64,000 nucleotides of DNA from Oceanospirillales bacterium (GCA_004762125.1 SIHQ01000008.1:62001-126000); one strand, 5' to 3'; shown: positions 33,930-44,419, counted from the stretch's first letter. Numbers and translations: made by a program. Notes: a model not told the origin generated them from the letters alone.

Positions 33930-35324
33930 CTACCTGTCAATGGTCATTCGAGCATTTACACCTGTTTTTTCCTGATTTGCATTGTCCAGCCTGGCATTCA
34001 AACCACTAGATTTAACAGCAGCCAATAGCTGCTCAACACCTTCAAGTGAGTCTGCTTTCAAGTCCAGTATCAGCTTTCCACTGATTTCATTAAAATCCAT
34101 GCTAACAGGTTGTAAATTACTATCTTTTATAGACGATGATATTTTGGAAACTTGCTGTAGCATTGGTAAGAAAGGTTCTCCAGCAACCGTCGAACCTGTT
34201 TTCTTTAATCTGCTTTCCATACGACTTTTAACATCTACATTGCCGCTAGCCGATTTTTTCGCATCGATAACTAACTGATCCTGAGGGAATATTTCCAGAT
34301 ACAATCCGGCACTCTCAGACCAGAACTCTTTAGCCTTATGTTGAAAGAATAATCCTTCAGTCACCATCACACCCATTTCCATTAGAAGCCAAAGCGTGGC
34401 GACTATTGCTAATGGTTTCCATCTGCGTATCTGTCTGCCAGCCTTTCTTGGGCATTGATACACGCCCGAACGAAGATCTACACGTCTGACACCTCTTTTT
34501 GTTTTAAAGTACTGCCCTGCCAAGTGCTCAAACAGCGACTGACCTAAAGGCTCTTCTGTCACCAGCCACCCAGCCTCATCCAGAGAGCGCTTGATATTCA
34601 GTCGATTCTCTTCTGGTGTTGGCAGAATGCCCTCAGAATATCGTAAGCGAATCCGTGTTACCTGAGGTTCGATATTATCCAGCGTTTGCACGCCAGGCTC
34701 TTCAGAGACTTCTTGCCAATTCTGGAGAATAAGCTGAACAGCCTCATAATCTAGCTCAACGGCTGACTCACCAGGTTCTGCCAACAGAATTGAACGACTT
34801 TCCGGATAAAGACTGATTGCATTAGTCTCCGGTTCAATCAACTGCTGCTCTGCTAGAAGATGCTGTACCGGAAGACCTACTTCTTCAAAGCTGACCAGAA
34901 CTCTTTGTATCAGCTGATGAGAAATAGCAGAAACCACAACCCGATCAGATTTTTGATCTAACTGACTGACTAGATGAAGTGACTCTACATCTTCAGCCAT
35001 CGCTTCCTCGAGCATAAAGGGGAGGGCTGTATTCAAATGCTTCTTTTGTCCCTGACTGACTGCCAGCTGCCTATGAACAACCATGGTTGCAGGAAGAAGA
35101 ATGATCGTCTCATCAGGAAGAAGCTCATCTGTCAGGGCATTACCTGCATCACTTTCGTACCCTGGTTGCAGCTCCAGCCACTCTGGACTGATTCTATCCA
35201 GAGCGGAAACATGAACTTCCCCTTTCATTTGGCCGTTATTGCCATAACAAGCCCACTGCACTACCGTATCGCTGTAGAGCGTGGTCAATGGCGGTGGAAC
35301 ACGAATCAAAAGAATTTTCTTCAT
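33930..35324 (-). CDS. gspL: Type II secretion system protein L
   Basis: 464 residues. The N-terminal cytoplasmic actin-like domain (about 1-300; contains LLPATMVVHRQLAV) docks GspE. A transmembrane helix follows (about 300-320, LAIVATLWLLMEMGVMV), then the periplasmic ferredoxin-like domain. GAGG lies 7 nt upstream of the ATG. Overlaps or abuts gspM and gspK. Confidence 0.9.
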   Translation of the reverse strand: MKKILLIRVPPPLTTLYSDTVVQWACYGNNGQMKGEVHVSALDRISPEWLELQPGYESDAGNALTDELLPDETIILLPATMVVHRQLAVSQGQKKHLNTALPFMLEEAMAEDVESLHLVSQLDQKSDRVVVSAISHQLIQRVLVSFEEVGLPVQHLLAEQQLIEPETNAISLYPESRSILLAEPGESAVELDYEAVQLILQNWQEVSEEPGVQTLDNIEPQVTRIRLRYSEGILPTPEENRLNIKRSLDEAGWLVTEEPLGQSLFEHLAGQYFKTKRGVRRVDLRSGVYQCPRKAGRQIRRWKPLAIVATLWLLMEMGVMVTEGLFFQHKAKEFWSESAGLYLEIFPQDQLVIDAKKSASGNVDVKSRMESRLKKTGSTVAGEPFLPMLQQVSKISSSIKDSNLQPVSMDFNEISGKLILDLKADSLEGVEQLLAAVKSSGLNARLDNANQEKTGVNARMTIDR

Positions 35325-35333
35325 TATTAGACC

Positions 35334-36314
35334 TCAGGATTCCTTTTTGGCTGCAACCCAATAATCATTAGGCCCAATCTCACGGCTTGCGACCTGAACA
35401 TGCCCTTCTGCATTACGAAATAACTGTGTTCTTAAATAGAATGTCGTATCTCGATAGCTTGCCTTTATAAAAACAGTAAAAAAATTACTATCTACACCCA
35501 AAGGTGCTGATTTCAAGTCAGCCGTTTTCTCCTTAAAAGCGGGTAATTTCGCAAGATCACCCACTTTACTGAATGCTTCCGCACTTCGGCTGTCAATAAT
35601 CGATGTGACATCGCCTTCAGAAATATTTTTAGAAACAGTTCTCAATACCTCCGGAATCGCGGTATTGATATTTATTTTGCTGGACTCAGGAATACTAGTC
35701 ACTAGGGGCAGCAGTTTTTCATACTCCTCTTCACCAATTCCTTTGATCAGTTTCAGCTCAGTCATGGACACCATGGCCGTATCCGCGGTTCGATGAGCGG
35801 GTTCCATCGAAAGGTAATAATTATCTTCTGCGCCGTTCTCCAATGCATCCTGATCCTTATCGACCCAGTCCTTGATATTGTCCTTAACGCCGCTATCAAT
35901 ACCCTGATTTTCAAGCAGTAGATCAAACATTAGATCAAATCTTTTGGCATCAAGTGCCTTGGCAGATAACCAGTTAAGATTAAACAGACTGTTTTCATCA
36001 ACAATTCTCAGTTCAATCTCACCCTGCTCCACAGCATAGGCCACTTCAGTGATATTCCAGCGCTCACGCTCATGGTCGACCTGTTTTTTCTTTTTCTTGT
36101 CATCTTCTGAATCTTGTTCCAAAAGGAGCGCCACATACTGCTCAGCACCAAGGGCTAAATGCCGAGCTTGAATTCTTTCCAGATAACGTCCATTTTTCTC
36201 CGTATGCAACCAAAGGCTCGTCACCATCTGTGAAGCCATCAAGGTGATAATGGAGAAAATGAGCAGCACATAAATAAGTGCTATACCTGCCTGATGTTTT
36301 CTAGGACTTATCAT
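35334..36314 (-). CDS. gspK: Type II secretion minor pseudopilin K
   Basis: 326 residues from the ATG at 36314, which overlaps the end of gspJ. The leader ends HQAG, after which the prepilin helix ALIYVLLIFSIITLMA begins. The +5 position is Tyr rather than Glu, as is usual for GspK. The large helical domain includes SRKIN-like SSKININTAIPEVL. GspK caps the pseudopilus tip with GspI and GspJ. Confidence 0.92.
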   Translation of the reverse strand: MISPRKHQAGIALIYVLLIFSIITLMASQMVTSLWLHTEKNGRYLERIQARHLALGAEQYVALLLEQDSEDDKKKKKQVDHERERWNITEVAYAVEQGEIELRIVDENSLFNLNWLSAKALDAKRFDLMFDLLLENQGIDSGVKDNIKDWVDKDQDALENGAEDNYYLSMEPAHRTADTAMVSMTELKLIKGIGEEEYEKLLPLVTSIPESSKININTAIPEVLRTVSKNISEGDVTSIIDSRSAEAFSKVGDLAKLPAFKEKTADLKSAPLGVDSNFFTVFIKASYRDTTFYLRTQLFRNAEGHVQVASREIGPNDYWVAAKKES

Positions 36315-37089
36315 CCAAACCACCTTGATATCCTTGCCACTGCCTGCTGTTCTTCGGTAGCTGACCCTGTTTGCCATCTATGGTCTGATTCCGGTTTTTC
36401 TGTCCTTCTGGAAACGCTTTAGTATCACCAGATTTGAAGTCACTGACTGGAAGAATCGTAGTCATCTTCCCAAAATCATGATGCTGTACCGTCAGCTCAA
36501 TCGCGTATGGCATCATGGATGAATTATCCTGTTTGCTTTCTGCAGCACTAGGCTTTACTTGTACTTGAAACTTATCTGGGGTTTCAGCTTTTTCAGGTGG
36601 CCAGGTACTTCGCCAATTCTTTTTCTCATCCAGAAACCGTAAGCTCACCCTATGAACTTGCTCCAGAAGCACCTGCCGGATCTGAACTGGATCCGGTGCA
36701 CGATCCAACATGCGCCAATAGCTACGAATCAGCTTTCCTTCGTCTAGCTCATATTGAACCCGCTGCAAGTCACTTCGTATTTCGTTCAGGGGGTTTCTCC
36801 AGCCTGAGCGTGTGAATTCAACCACTTGACCACCTGATGCTGGTGCCTTGACTGCAGGCTGCCTATCACCAAATTCGTCTCGGATGGATCTTGGCGAAAG
36901 CTGGAACAGGTCTTTTTCAATGATCAGTTGAGCTCTCTGGAGTACATCCAGACGCTCCAGTATCCCGTCCGTTACCTGCTGTGCTTTACTAACCGATTCA
37001 AATAGTTTAAAAGCCGCAGTACTTATCATTGCGAACATCATGATCGCTATCATCAGCTCCAATAGAGTAAATCCTTTACTCCCGTTCAT
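36301..37089 (-). CDS. gspJ: Type II secretion minor pseudopilin J
   Basis: 262 residues. Prepilin signal with cleavage after Gly6 (G then FTLLELMIAI), Glu at +5, followed by the beta-rich globular domain. The C-terminal 40 residues are Gln/Gly/Asn-rich and longer than in many homologues. Overlaps gspI by 4 nt (ATGA). Confidence 0.93.
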   Translation of the reverse strand: MNGSKGFTLLELMIAIMMFAMISTAAFKLFESVSKAQQVTDGILERLDVLQRAQLIIEKDLFQLSPRSIRDEFGDRQPAVKAPASGGQVVEFTRSGWRNPLNEIRSDLQRVQYELDEGKLIRSYWRMLDRAPDPVQIRQVLLEQVHRVSLRFLDEKKNWRSTWPPEKAETPDKFQVQVKPSAAESKQDNSSMMPYAIELTVQHHDFGKMTTILPVSDFKSGDTKAFPEGQKNRNQTIDGKQGQLPKNSRQWQGYQGGLDDKS

Positions 37090-37478
37090 TTTTTGAACTT
37101 CCTGATATGTGTCGTCAGGGAGTACACCGCAGCATCACCATCAGCCGGCTTTTTATTACCGACAAATACTTCAATATCAATTTTTCTAAAATCACCAAGA
37201 CTGGTATTCCTAACTATTTTTTGCACATACCAATCATAGTTTGAATAAATCTCACCCTGACCACTCACTCCAGTATCAGGCCACTTTCTTTCCGCCTCTA
37301 TACGACTGAGATGCTGATCTGCCAGTTGCGCAGCCAGTACTTTCTCCTGCATATAACGTGTCTGACGAATACTGTTTCCATCAGCCAGCATTAACATGGA
37401 AGCTGCCACGGCAAAAACAGCCAGTGCCACCATGACCTCAATAAGAGTAAAGCCTCTACTATCGAAAGAGTTCGACAT
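37086..37478 (-). CDS. gspI: Type II secretion minor pseudopilin I
   Basis: About 130 residues from the ATG at 37478, preceded by GGA; an ATG at 37490 is an equal alternative. Cleavage site after Gly9 (G then FTLIEVMVAL), Glu at +5. Forms the tip complex with GspJ and GspK. The start overlaps the end of gspH. Confidence 0.9.
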   Translation of the reverse strand: MSNSFDSRGFTLIEVMVALAVFAVAASMLMLADGNSIRQTRYMQEKVLAAQLADQHLSRIEAERKWPDTGVSGQGEIYSNYDWYVQKIVRNTSLGDFRKIDIEVFVGNKKPADGDAAVYSLTTHIRKFKK

Positions 37479-37968
37479 TCGAGAGTCCATCTGTCTGCAA
37501 AAGTACTTTTTGCTTTCTGTTTTCAATAGGAACAATATCCAGAGAAAAAGGAGTTACCTGTCCATCGGAGTAAAAAACTACGGATGGGCCATCTCTACTT
37601 TCCTGATCCTTATCAAGAAAAGGGATGTCTCCCTCTTTTGTATTCAGAATCACTTCCAGGCCGGTGGGTATCCTGAAAGGTTGAAACGGTTTCTCGGTGA
37701 TGGCACGCCACTCTTTACTCTCCAGAGGAAGAACCCACCAGCGATAACGATCATCTTCAACAGAAAAACCATATTCAGCATTATCAAGCAGAGCCTTATC
37801 TCTGGCCTGGGAAAAAAGCACCTGCAATCGTGACGCTTGTTCCTGAACCATTTTTTGCACATTGCCAGTGACCGGGCTTAATAACGTTACTCCCAAGAGA
37901 ATTCCGATAATAAGAATGACAACCAGCAGCTCTACCAGTGTGAAGCCAAGAATGCCCTTTCGCTTCAC
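37459..37968 (-). CDS. gspH: Type II secretion minor pseudopilin H
   Basis: 169 residues from a GTG at 37968, overlapping the gspG stop (GTGA) and preceded by GGGAGGAG. Leader VKRKGILG, then FTLVELLVVILIIGILLGV with Glu at +5, then the globular domain. Connects the GspG pilus body to the tip. Confidence 0.9.
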   Translation of the reverse strand: MKRKGILGFTLVELLVVILIIGILLGVTLLSPVTGNVQKMVQEQASRLQVLFSQARDKALLDNAEYGFSVEDDRYRWWVLPLESKEWRAITEKPFQPFRIPTGLEVILNTKEGDIPFLDKDQESRDGPSVVFYSDGQVTPFSLDIVPIENRKQKVLLQTDGLSNVELFR

Positions 37969-38399
37969 GACTCCTCCCAATTAGTGACATCGGCATTAAG
38001 GCCTTCACCGCCTTCCCTGCCATCAGCACCCAAAGAGTACAAGTCATACTTTCCATGATTACCCGGGTGTAAATAGATATAGGCATTCCCCCATGGATCC
38101 AGAGGTGCTCTTTTCAAATAACCTTCGGGATTCCAGTTTCTTGGCTCAGGAGAAATCGTTGGTTTTTTAGCCAAAGCGTCCAAACCCTGATCAGTCGTGG
38201 GGTAGATACCATTATCGAGCCGATATAACTCGAGAGCCTGAGAGACGCTTTCAATATCTGAACGGGCAACGGTGACTTTCGCCTGATCTGGCCGACTTAG
38301 GATTTTAGGAGCAACCATAGCCGCTAAAATCCCCAGAATTACTACAACCACCATTATTTCAATCAGGGTGAAACCCTGCTGAATCGCTCTTGCTTTCAT
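37965..38399 (-). CDS. gspG: Type II secretion major pseudopilin G
   Basis: 144 residues from the ATG at 38399, with AGAGG 7 nt upstream; the frame is open to 38468. Cleavage after Gly9 (QQG then FTLIEIMVVVVILGILAA). LYRLDNGIYPTTDQGLDAL and the C-terminal calcium-site region DPWGNAYIY and LGADGREGGEG are typical. Main subunit of the pseudopilus. Confidence 0.96.
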   Translation of the reverse strand: MKARAIQQGFTLIEIMVVVVILGILAAMVAPKILSRPDQAKVTVARSDIESVSQALELYRLDNGIYPTTDQGLDALAKKPTISPEPRNWNPEGYLKRAPLDPWGNAYIYLHPGNHGKYDLYSLGADGREGGEGLNADVTNWEES

Positions 38400-38467
38400 G
38401 TTTATACCTCTGAAGGAGTCCATACCTTTAATCGATTTTTGGGCATAACCGCCCCGTTTTATTCTCA

Positions 38468-39691
38468 CTAATTCAACAACTGGTTCATATTCAGAATTGG
38501 CAGAAGAATAGCCAATACAATCACCATGACAACCCCGCCCATCACAACCAGCATTAATGGCTCAAACAAACCAAGCAAGAGTGAAATCCGGCCATCTAAC
38601 TCCATTTGCTGATTTTGCGCTGTCCTTTCCAACATATCATCCAGCTCGCCGGTGGACTCACCACTACCAATCATATGTAGCATCAACGGAGGAAAAAAAC
38701 CGGTTTCTGACAGTGCTCTGTTCAAACTTGACCCTTCACTCACCCTTTTGGCCACACCTTTAACACCTTCACAGATAGCCTTGTTATCAATAACCTGAGA
38801 AGCAATCAGTAGAGCTTCGACCAGCGATACACCACTTCGAGTTAAGATACTCAGAGTACTGGCAAATCTGGCAGCACTCAGTGTTCTGCTGAACCGACCA
38901 AAAATAGGTAACCGTAAAAATAAACGATCCCATGTAAAACGCACACTTGGCTTTTTCAACGCATGTTTAACCCCGATGACAATAGCGATGATGCCACCCA
39001 AAATAATGGGCCAATAAGATTGAAAGCCTTCACTGGCTGCAATCAAAGCTGTTGTAATCCATGGCAATTCCTGGCCAGTATCCACGAATACTTTAACTAC
39101 ATCCGGCACAACAAAACCCAATAAGAAACTAACAATACTCAAAGATGCAATGATCAAAATAAGAGGATACAGAAGTGCTTGTTGAATCTTCTGCATGGAT
39201 TTCATCCGTGCCTCGGTATAGTCCGCAAGCCGGTTCAATACCTTGTCCAGATAACCAGCATGCTCACCGGCTGCCACTGTTGCCCTGAAAATTTGAGGGA
39301 AAATTCCTGGAAAATCTTCAAGACTTCTAGCCAGCGTATGACCTTCAAGAATTTTCGAACGGATAGCCAGCAGCATGTTTTTTAAACGCCTTTTTTCCTG
39401 CTGGCAGGCAACACCGTATAGTGCTTCTTCCACCGGCATGGCCGCTTGAATCAGGGTAGCCAACTGACGAGTCAGGGTTGCAAGCTCTACAGCAGAAACA
39501 CCTCGCTGAAAGAGGCGAGACCAGCCAGAAGATACTTTTTGCTGTTTACTGTCACTGACCTGACTTACCGAAAGAGGAGTCCATTCCCGATCACGCAGCA
39601 TTTGCCTGAGGTGACGACTACTGTCGGCCTCCATTGTGCCTTTCTGCTGAATGCCCTGTTGATCCAGAGCGATGTATTCAAATGCTGCCAT
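38468..39691 (-). CDS. gspF: Type II secretion inner membrane platform protein F
   Basis: 407 residues. Two repeated cytoplasmic four-helix domains and three transmembrane helices. VELATLTRQLATLIQAAMPVEEAL and FASTLSILTRSGVSLVEALLIA are the two repeats, and the C-terminal helix is LMLVVMGGVVMVIVLAILLPI. Links the GspE ATPase to pilus assembly. Begins 27 nt after gspE. Confidence 0.95.
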   Translation of the reverse strand: MAAFEYIALDQQGIQQKGTMEADSSRHLRQMLRDREWTPLSVSQVSDSKQQKVSSGWSRLFQRGVSAVELATLTRQLATLIQAAMPVEEALYGVACQQEKRRLKNMLLAIRSKILEGHTLARSLEDFPGIFPQIFRATVAAGEHAGYLDKVLNRLADYTEARMKSMQKIQQALLYPLILIIASLSIVSFLLGFVVPDVVKVFVDTGQELPWITTALIAASEGFQSYWPIILGGIIAIVIGVKHALKKPSVRFTWDRLFLRLPIFGRFSRTLSAARFASTLSILTRSGVSLVEALLIASQVIDNKAICEGVKGVAKRVSEGSSLNRALSETGFFPPLMLHMIGSGESTGELDDMLERTAQNQQMELDGRISLLLGLFEPLMLVVMGGVVMVIVLAILLPILNMNQLLN

Positions 39692-39718
39692 GGTTTGTTA
39701 ACCCGCCTCCGATACGGA

Positions 39719-41245
39719 TCAATCTTTCTGAGTCACCCTCAGAATTTCCTCAAGGGTTGTCACTCCAGATAGCACCTTTTTACTGCCATCATCTCTTATT
39801 CCCGGAGAAGACTGACGCACGTAGTCAGTGATCGCCTGCTCGCCTTCTCCTGCATGGATCATCCGTCTCAACTGTTCATTCACAGTGAGCACTTCATAGA
39901 TCCCTCTTCGACCTCGGTAACCGGTAAAATTACACTCTTTACACCCTTGAGCATGGTAAAGCTGCACTGACTGATCATGGCTGACACCCAATTCACGACA
40001 TTCGGCTTCATCAGCTGTATAAGGCTTCTTACAATGAATACAAAGTACTCGTACCAAACGTTGAGCAACCACACCCAGTAAGCTGGAGGACAATAGAAAA
40101 GGCTCAATGCCCATATCCTGAAGGCGAGTCAGAGCACCGACTGCGGTATTTGTGTGTAAAGTTGAAAGCACTAGATGACCGGTCAAACTAGCTTGAACTG
40201 CAATGGCTGCAGTTTCTGTATCACGAATTTCACCCACCATGACCACATCCGGGTCTTGACGAAGTATGGCTCTTAACCCTCGGGCAAAAGTCATATCTAC
40301 CTTGGTATTAACCTGGGTCTGGCCAATACCTTCGAGGTTGTACTCAATAGGGTCTTCAACGGTAAGAATGTTTCGACACTTATCATTCAATGATGTCAGG
40401 CTGGCATAAAGCGATGTCGTCTTACCCGAACCAGTAGGCCCGGTGACCAAAATAATGCCGTAAGGTTTTGCCAGTAGTGCGGATACGACCTTCATATCTT
40501 CCGAGTCCATACCCAGATGACTCAGTTCCAGGCGCCCTGCGGCTTTATCCAGAAGACGTAAAACTACTCGTTCACCATTACTGGATGGCAGCGTAGAAAC
40601 ACGAACATCCACTTCTTTGCCCGCAACCCGCAAAGAGATACGCCCATCCTGAGGTATTCGCTTTTCGGCAATATCCAGTCGGGCCATAACCTTAATTCTG
40701 GACACCAACAATGCCGCCAGAGTCCGCTGCAGGCTAAGAATTTCTCTGAGCACGCCATCTACCCGAATCCGTACTATCAAAGATGATTCGAAGGTTTCAA
40801 TATGAATATCTGATGCAGCTTCCTTGATCGCTTCCGTCAATAAGGCATTAATCAGACGAATAATGGGGGCATCATCACTCTGCTCCAGAAGGTCTTCAGT
40901 CACAGGAAGAGCTTCTGCCAAACTGCTTAAGTCAAGATCATCACTAATACCAGCTGCATTCTGTAGAGCCTCCGAGCTGTCATTGTGATAGCACTCAGAA
41001 AGAATTTCAGAGAATTTTTCAGCTTCTACTTTGCAGTACTTGGGAGACTGTAGGGTTACCCGCGCCACTTCGGAAAAGATCAATGCGTTAGGCACAGACT
41101 GAAAGTACAGCACAGGGTATTCCTGCTCCCAGCTAAGAACCACACCATGCCGCTTGGCAAACGTGAAGGGTAATCGCTTATTCTGGTCACCCTGAAGATC
41201 ATCCACTGATGATTCGGCATTGCCTTGGGCTGGTTCTGTATTCAA
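39719..41245 (-). CDS. gspE: Type II secretion ATPase E
   Basis: 508 residues from a TTG at 41245, chosen because AGGGAG lies 6 nt upstream; the frame is open to a TTG at 41278. The N-terminal domains bind GspL. The ATPase core has Walker [14 protein letters not shown], the Asp box, a Walker B-like [12 protein letters not shown] and the zinc-binding CxxC pairs (CIHC, then CKEC). Powers pseudopilus assembly from the cytoplasm. First gene of gspE-M; divergent from gspC. Confidence 0.95.
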   Translation of the reverse strand: MNTEPAQGNAESSVDDLQGDQNKRLPFTFAKRHGVVLSWEQEYPVLYFQSVPNALIFSEVARVTLQSPKYCKVEAEKFSEILSECYHNDSSEALQNAAGISDDLDLSSLAEALPVTEDLLEQSDDAPIIRLINALLTEAIKEAASDIHIETFESSLIVRIRVDGVLREILSLQRTLAALLVSRIKVMARLDIAEKRIPQDGRISLRVAGKEVDVRVSTLPSSNGERVVLRLLDKAAGRLELSHLGMDSEDMKVVSALLAKPYGIILVTGPTGSGKTTSLYASLTSLNDKCRNILTVEDPIEYNLEGIGQTQVNTKVDMTFARGLRAILRQDPDVVMVGEIRDTETAAIAVQASLTGHLVLSTLHTNTAVGALTRLQDMGIEPFLLSSSLLGVVAQRLVRVLCIHCKKPYTADEAECRELGVSHDQSVQLYHAQGCKECNFTGYRGRRGIYEVLTVNEQLRRMIHAGEGEQAITDYVRQSSPGIRDDGSKKVLSGVTTLEEILRVTQKD

Positions 41246-41535
41246 ATCAGACTCCCTGAACCTTCGTACTGCCCACAATCAACGGTAAGTACGTCGCGGA
41301 CAATTTTCGATATTTCATAATAAATACAACACTCATAGAGTTTTCTGCACAACGATGAAAATAGTGAGCTTTCATTCGTTTGTAAAACATCAAATAGGAA
41401 ACTTAAATAAACCAAGTCACTATCTCTGCCTTTAACAAATAAAGGTCTTATGCTTTATTTAGATAAAAGAATAGTTCATGGCCCACTTAATCCCATCCGA
41501 TATTAAGTGAAATACAACAAATTACAGTGAGCACT

Positions 41536-42183
41536 ATGAATTCAGAGCTTATGTCCAGCTATATGAAGTGGGGACAGAAAAAGAACAGAGGTCTCTTATT
41601 GGCCGCTTTATCTGTTTCCATGTTAGTTAGCCTATCCTTTCACGGCATCTCATTTTATCAGGAGCTGGCCAACCAACCATTAACGTCGAACGACAGTCAG
41701 AATAAAGCCTCTATGGCGGACAACAAACCGCTAACCGTCAAGGATTTTGAACTTCTATTTGGTTTCAGCAACAAAGCTGAAGCACAAAAACAGGATGCCG
41801 ATATTCCGAAGACAAGATTAAATCTGATGCTAAGAGGCGCTCTGGGAGAACTTGGCAACCATACTGAAGAAGCTAGCGCTATTATACAGAGCAGCAGTCA
41901 GGACAAGCTCTACAGCATTGGTGACACTCTACCTGGTGGCGCTGTGTTGAAGGAAGTTCATTCAGATCACGTGGTACTAAATCGAAACGGACAATTAGAA
42001 ACGCTTTCATTTCCTGAATCGGCTAAGGACACCAGAGCACTTCAGGAATATCGAAACCCTATAGAAAACTCAGCCCCTAAAGCTGATAAACCCGGATTTA
42101 CCCAGGAACCTGACGGAAAATCACTTGAGCAGCGAATGCAGGAACTAAGAGATAAGCTGCAGGGTGCAAACCAAGGGATTTGA
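41536..42183 (+). CDS. gspC: Type II secretion system protein C (short, no PDZ)
   Basis: 215 residues from the ATG at 41536 with AGTGAG upstream; a GTG at 41527 is the alternative. Cytoplasmic tail, one transmembrane helix (about 21-38, LLAALSVSMLVSLSFHGI), then the homology region that contacts GspD (LNLMLRGALGE, then YSIGDTLPGGAVLKEVHSDHVVLNRNGQLE). Instead of a PDZ domain the C-terminus ends in a short helix (LEQRMQELRDKLQG), as in the XcpP type. Divergent from gspE with a 290-nt gap in which no clear promoter boxes were found. Confidence 0.87.
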   Translation: MNSELMSSYMKWGQKKNRGLLLAALSVSMLVSLSFHGISFYQELANQPLTSNDSQNKASMADNKPLTVKDFELLFGFSNKAEAQKQDADIPKTRLNLMLRGALGELGNHTEEASAIIQSSSQDKLYSIGDTLPGGAVLKEVHSDHVVLNRNGQLETLSFPESAKDTRALQEYRNPIENSAPKADKPGFTQEPDGKSLEQRMQELRDKLQGANQGI

Positions 42184-42215
42184 TAATAACAGTTACTTAT
42201 AAAAATGGTTGAGTG

Positions 42216-44366
42216 ATGAAACTACAAATGGGTCTATTGACGAGCAGAAGCAGCACGATTGTTCTGGCATCACTGCTGTCACTTTTACCTCTGCAAGCCA
42301 GTATAGCTGCGCCAATAACTGTTCCCGCAACTGCACCTGAGGCTACACCTCAAACCCAGGCGACAACAAAATCAACAGCGGTAAATGCTCAAAAAAAGCA
42401 GGCAAAAGCTGTTACGGGCGACAAGAAATGGACATTGAATCATCAGAATGCTGATATCAGAGAATTTATTAGTCAGATTGCCAAGATTACCGGAGAGACG
42501 TTTGTTATTGATCCGCGAATCAAAGGTGGCAATACGGTAACCGTTCTTTCAACGAAACCACTGAACAATGATGAAGTCTACGATGTCTTTCTGGAAGTAC
42601 TCTCTGCCAATGGCTATGCCGTCATCCCCAAAGGTAACGTCATTAACATTACCCCCAGCACTACGGCTAAAACGGCCTCTCCGGTAGAAAGAAAGGGACA
42701 AAAACCACGTAACGCAATAATGACCACCAAAGTCATTGAATTGCACAGCGTCTCAGCTATAGAGCTGATTCCAATCATCAGACCTCTTATTGCCCAGTAC
42801 GGCCATGCCGCTGCATCAGCCTCAAGCAATGCAGTGATCGTCAGTGATCTGGCTGACAACGTTGCCCGAATTACCAAGCTAGTTCGGGAGCTGGATGACA
42901 CAGGTAATAATGATTACGAAGTGCTTCAACTCAAACATGCGTGGGTTGGCGATGTGTCAAAGATCATTCAGGAAACCCTGATAACGGGCAAAGGGCAGCT
43001 ACCCAGTGGCCTTCAGGTTATAGCCGATGAGCGCAGCAACCGGCTGGTCATCAAAGGTAACAGCAGTAAAAGAATCAGGGTAAGAAAGCTGGTTGAGACT
43101 CTGGATAAGGAAGGCATTCGTAAGTCCAACACTAAGGTTATTTTTCTCAGTTATGGTGATGCTAAGAATATTGCTGACATTCTTGCCGAAGCCTCCTCCA
43201 CCATTCAGGACAGTAATAACCGGAAGAATAAATCCGGTTCAGGGGCTACCCCACCCCCAACACCAGCATCACCAATGGCTCCAAAAATAGAGACTAAGGG
43301 TCAGAGCAGTAAAGGTAAAGCCAGATCCGCCCCCAATGTATTTGTTAAAGCGGACGAAACCCAGAATGCTCTTATCATGATTGCTGATCCGGACACCTTG
43401 GCCGAAATGGAGCATATTGTTCGTCAGCTGGATGTACCAAGATCCCAGGTCTTACTGGAGGCAGTGATTGTTGAAGTATCCGGTGGCATTGGTGATGCAC
43501 TAGGCGTTCAATGGGGTATAGACGGCACTACGACTATTCGTTCTGAAAACTCGACATCTCCTGAGGGCAAGAGTAGTTCTCATATTGACGGCGTAAAAAG
43601 CAGCATAACCGGCAATATCTTAAATAATGCCAGTATTGCTTTGGGATCAGTAGCGTTCAGAGCCCCTAACTTTGGTGCTCTGGTCACTGCTCTGAGTTCA
43701 AAATCCAACAACGATATTCTATCTACTCCAAGTATGTTGACGCTAGACAATCAAGAAGCCGAATTTCTTGTAGGCCAGAACATCCCCATTAAAACAGGTT
43801 CTTATCAGACCAGCGCCGGCGGTGGCGGTAATTCACCTTTTACCACTACAGACCGTAAAGACGTTGGTATCAAACTGAAGATCACACCTCACCTAAGTGC
43901 AGGAAACAGTATAAGGTTAGAGATGGAACAAGAGGTATCTTCCCTTGATTCCAGTGCTACAAAAGATATTGGTGGTGGTGATCTGATATTCAATAACAGA
44001 ACCTTGAAAACAGTAGTTCTAGTCGATGATGGCCAAACTATTGTTATTGGCGGACTTATTGAAGACCGAAAAATTAAGACCAAGAAGAAGATACCTTTAC
44101 TTGGTGATATTCCATTACTCGGGCAGCTGTTCCGTTTCGAAGAAGACAGGGTTGATAAAAGAAATCTGATGCTGTTCATCAGGCCAACCATCATGAGAAA
44201 TTCCGAAACCCTGGCAAAAGCAACCAAAGACCGGTTCACAAAACTCAAATACCTCAGAAGAGGAAAAGGACTTCCCGACATGCTTCCGGACGATCCTGGT
44301 TCACTGTTTGATGCAGAATCGTTTGATCTGAGAAAGAAAGATAAGAAATTCTGGCAGACTGAGTAA
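42216..44366 (+). CDS. gspD: Type II secretion outer membrane secretin D
   Basis: 716 residues from the ATG at 42216. Signal peptide to about residue 32 (LPLQASIAAP), N0 domain (about 70-145), N1-N3 repeat domains (about 165-410, with LDDTG and LDKEG linkers), the secretin barrel (LLEAVIVEVSGGIGDALGVQWG to VGIKLKITPHLSAG and VVLVDDGQTIVIGGLIED) and a C-terminal S-domain-like tail. Forms the outer-membrane channel. The Gly/Ser/Pro-rich insert in N3 (about 336-375) is a known variable loop. Confidence 0.96.
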   Translation: MKLQMGLLTSRSSTIVLASLLSLLPLQASIAAPITVPATAPEATPQTQATTKSTAVNAQKKQAKAVTGDKKWTLNHQNADIREFISQIAKITGETFVIDPRIKGGNTVTVLSTKPLNNDEVYDVFLEVLSANGYAVIPKGNVINITPSTTAKTASPVERKGQKPRNAIMTTKVIELHSVSAIELIPIIRPLIAQYGHAAASASSNAVIVSDLADNVARITKLVRELDDTGNNDYEVLQLKHAWVGDVSKIIQETLITGKGQLPSGLQVIADERSNRLVIKGNSSKRIRVRKLVETLDKEGIRKSNTKVIFLSYGDAKNIADILAEASSTIQDSNNRKNKSGSGATPPPTPASPMAPKIETKGQSSKGKARSAPNVFVKADETQNALIMIADPDTLAEMEHIVRQLDVPRSQVLLEAVIVEVSGGIGDALGVQWGIDGTTTIRSENSTSPEGKSSSHIDGVKSSITGNILNNASIALGSVAFRAPNFGALVTALSSKSNNDILSTPSMLTLDNQEAEFLVGQNIPIKTGSYQTSAGGGGNSPFTTTDRKDVGIKLKITPHLSAGNSIRLEMEQEVSSLDSSATKDIGGGDLIFNNRTLKTVVLVDDGQTIVIGGLIEDRKIKTKKKIPLLGDIPLLGQLFRFEEDRVDKRNLMLFIRPTIMRNSETLAKATKDRFTKLKYLRRGKGLPDMLPDDPGSLFDAESFDLRKKDKKFWQTE

Positions 44367-44380
44367 TTCCTAATAACTGA

Positions 44381-44419
44381 ACGTAAAAAAGGCCAGCGAT
44401 TAGCTAGCCTTTTTTACGT
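44381..44419. terminator. Bidirectional terminator between gspD and the UbiA-type gene
   Basis: A near-perfect palindrome: ACGTAAAAAAGGCCAGC and GCTAGCCTTTTTTACGT with a 5-nt loop and one mismatch. Serves both convergent genes; its right end touches the stop codon of the prenyltransferase. Confidence 0.92.

Noticed and set aside
33413-44366. Type IV pilus cluster rather than type II secretion
   Set aside because: The full gspC-M set, including the GspC, GspK, GspL and GspM types and a C-N0-N3 secretin, is specific for type II secretion; no pilT, pilQ or pilA is present.
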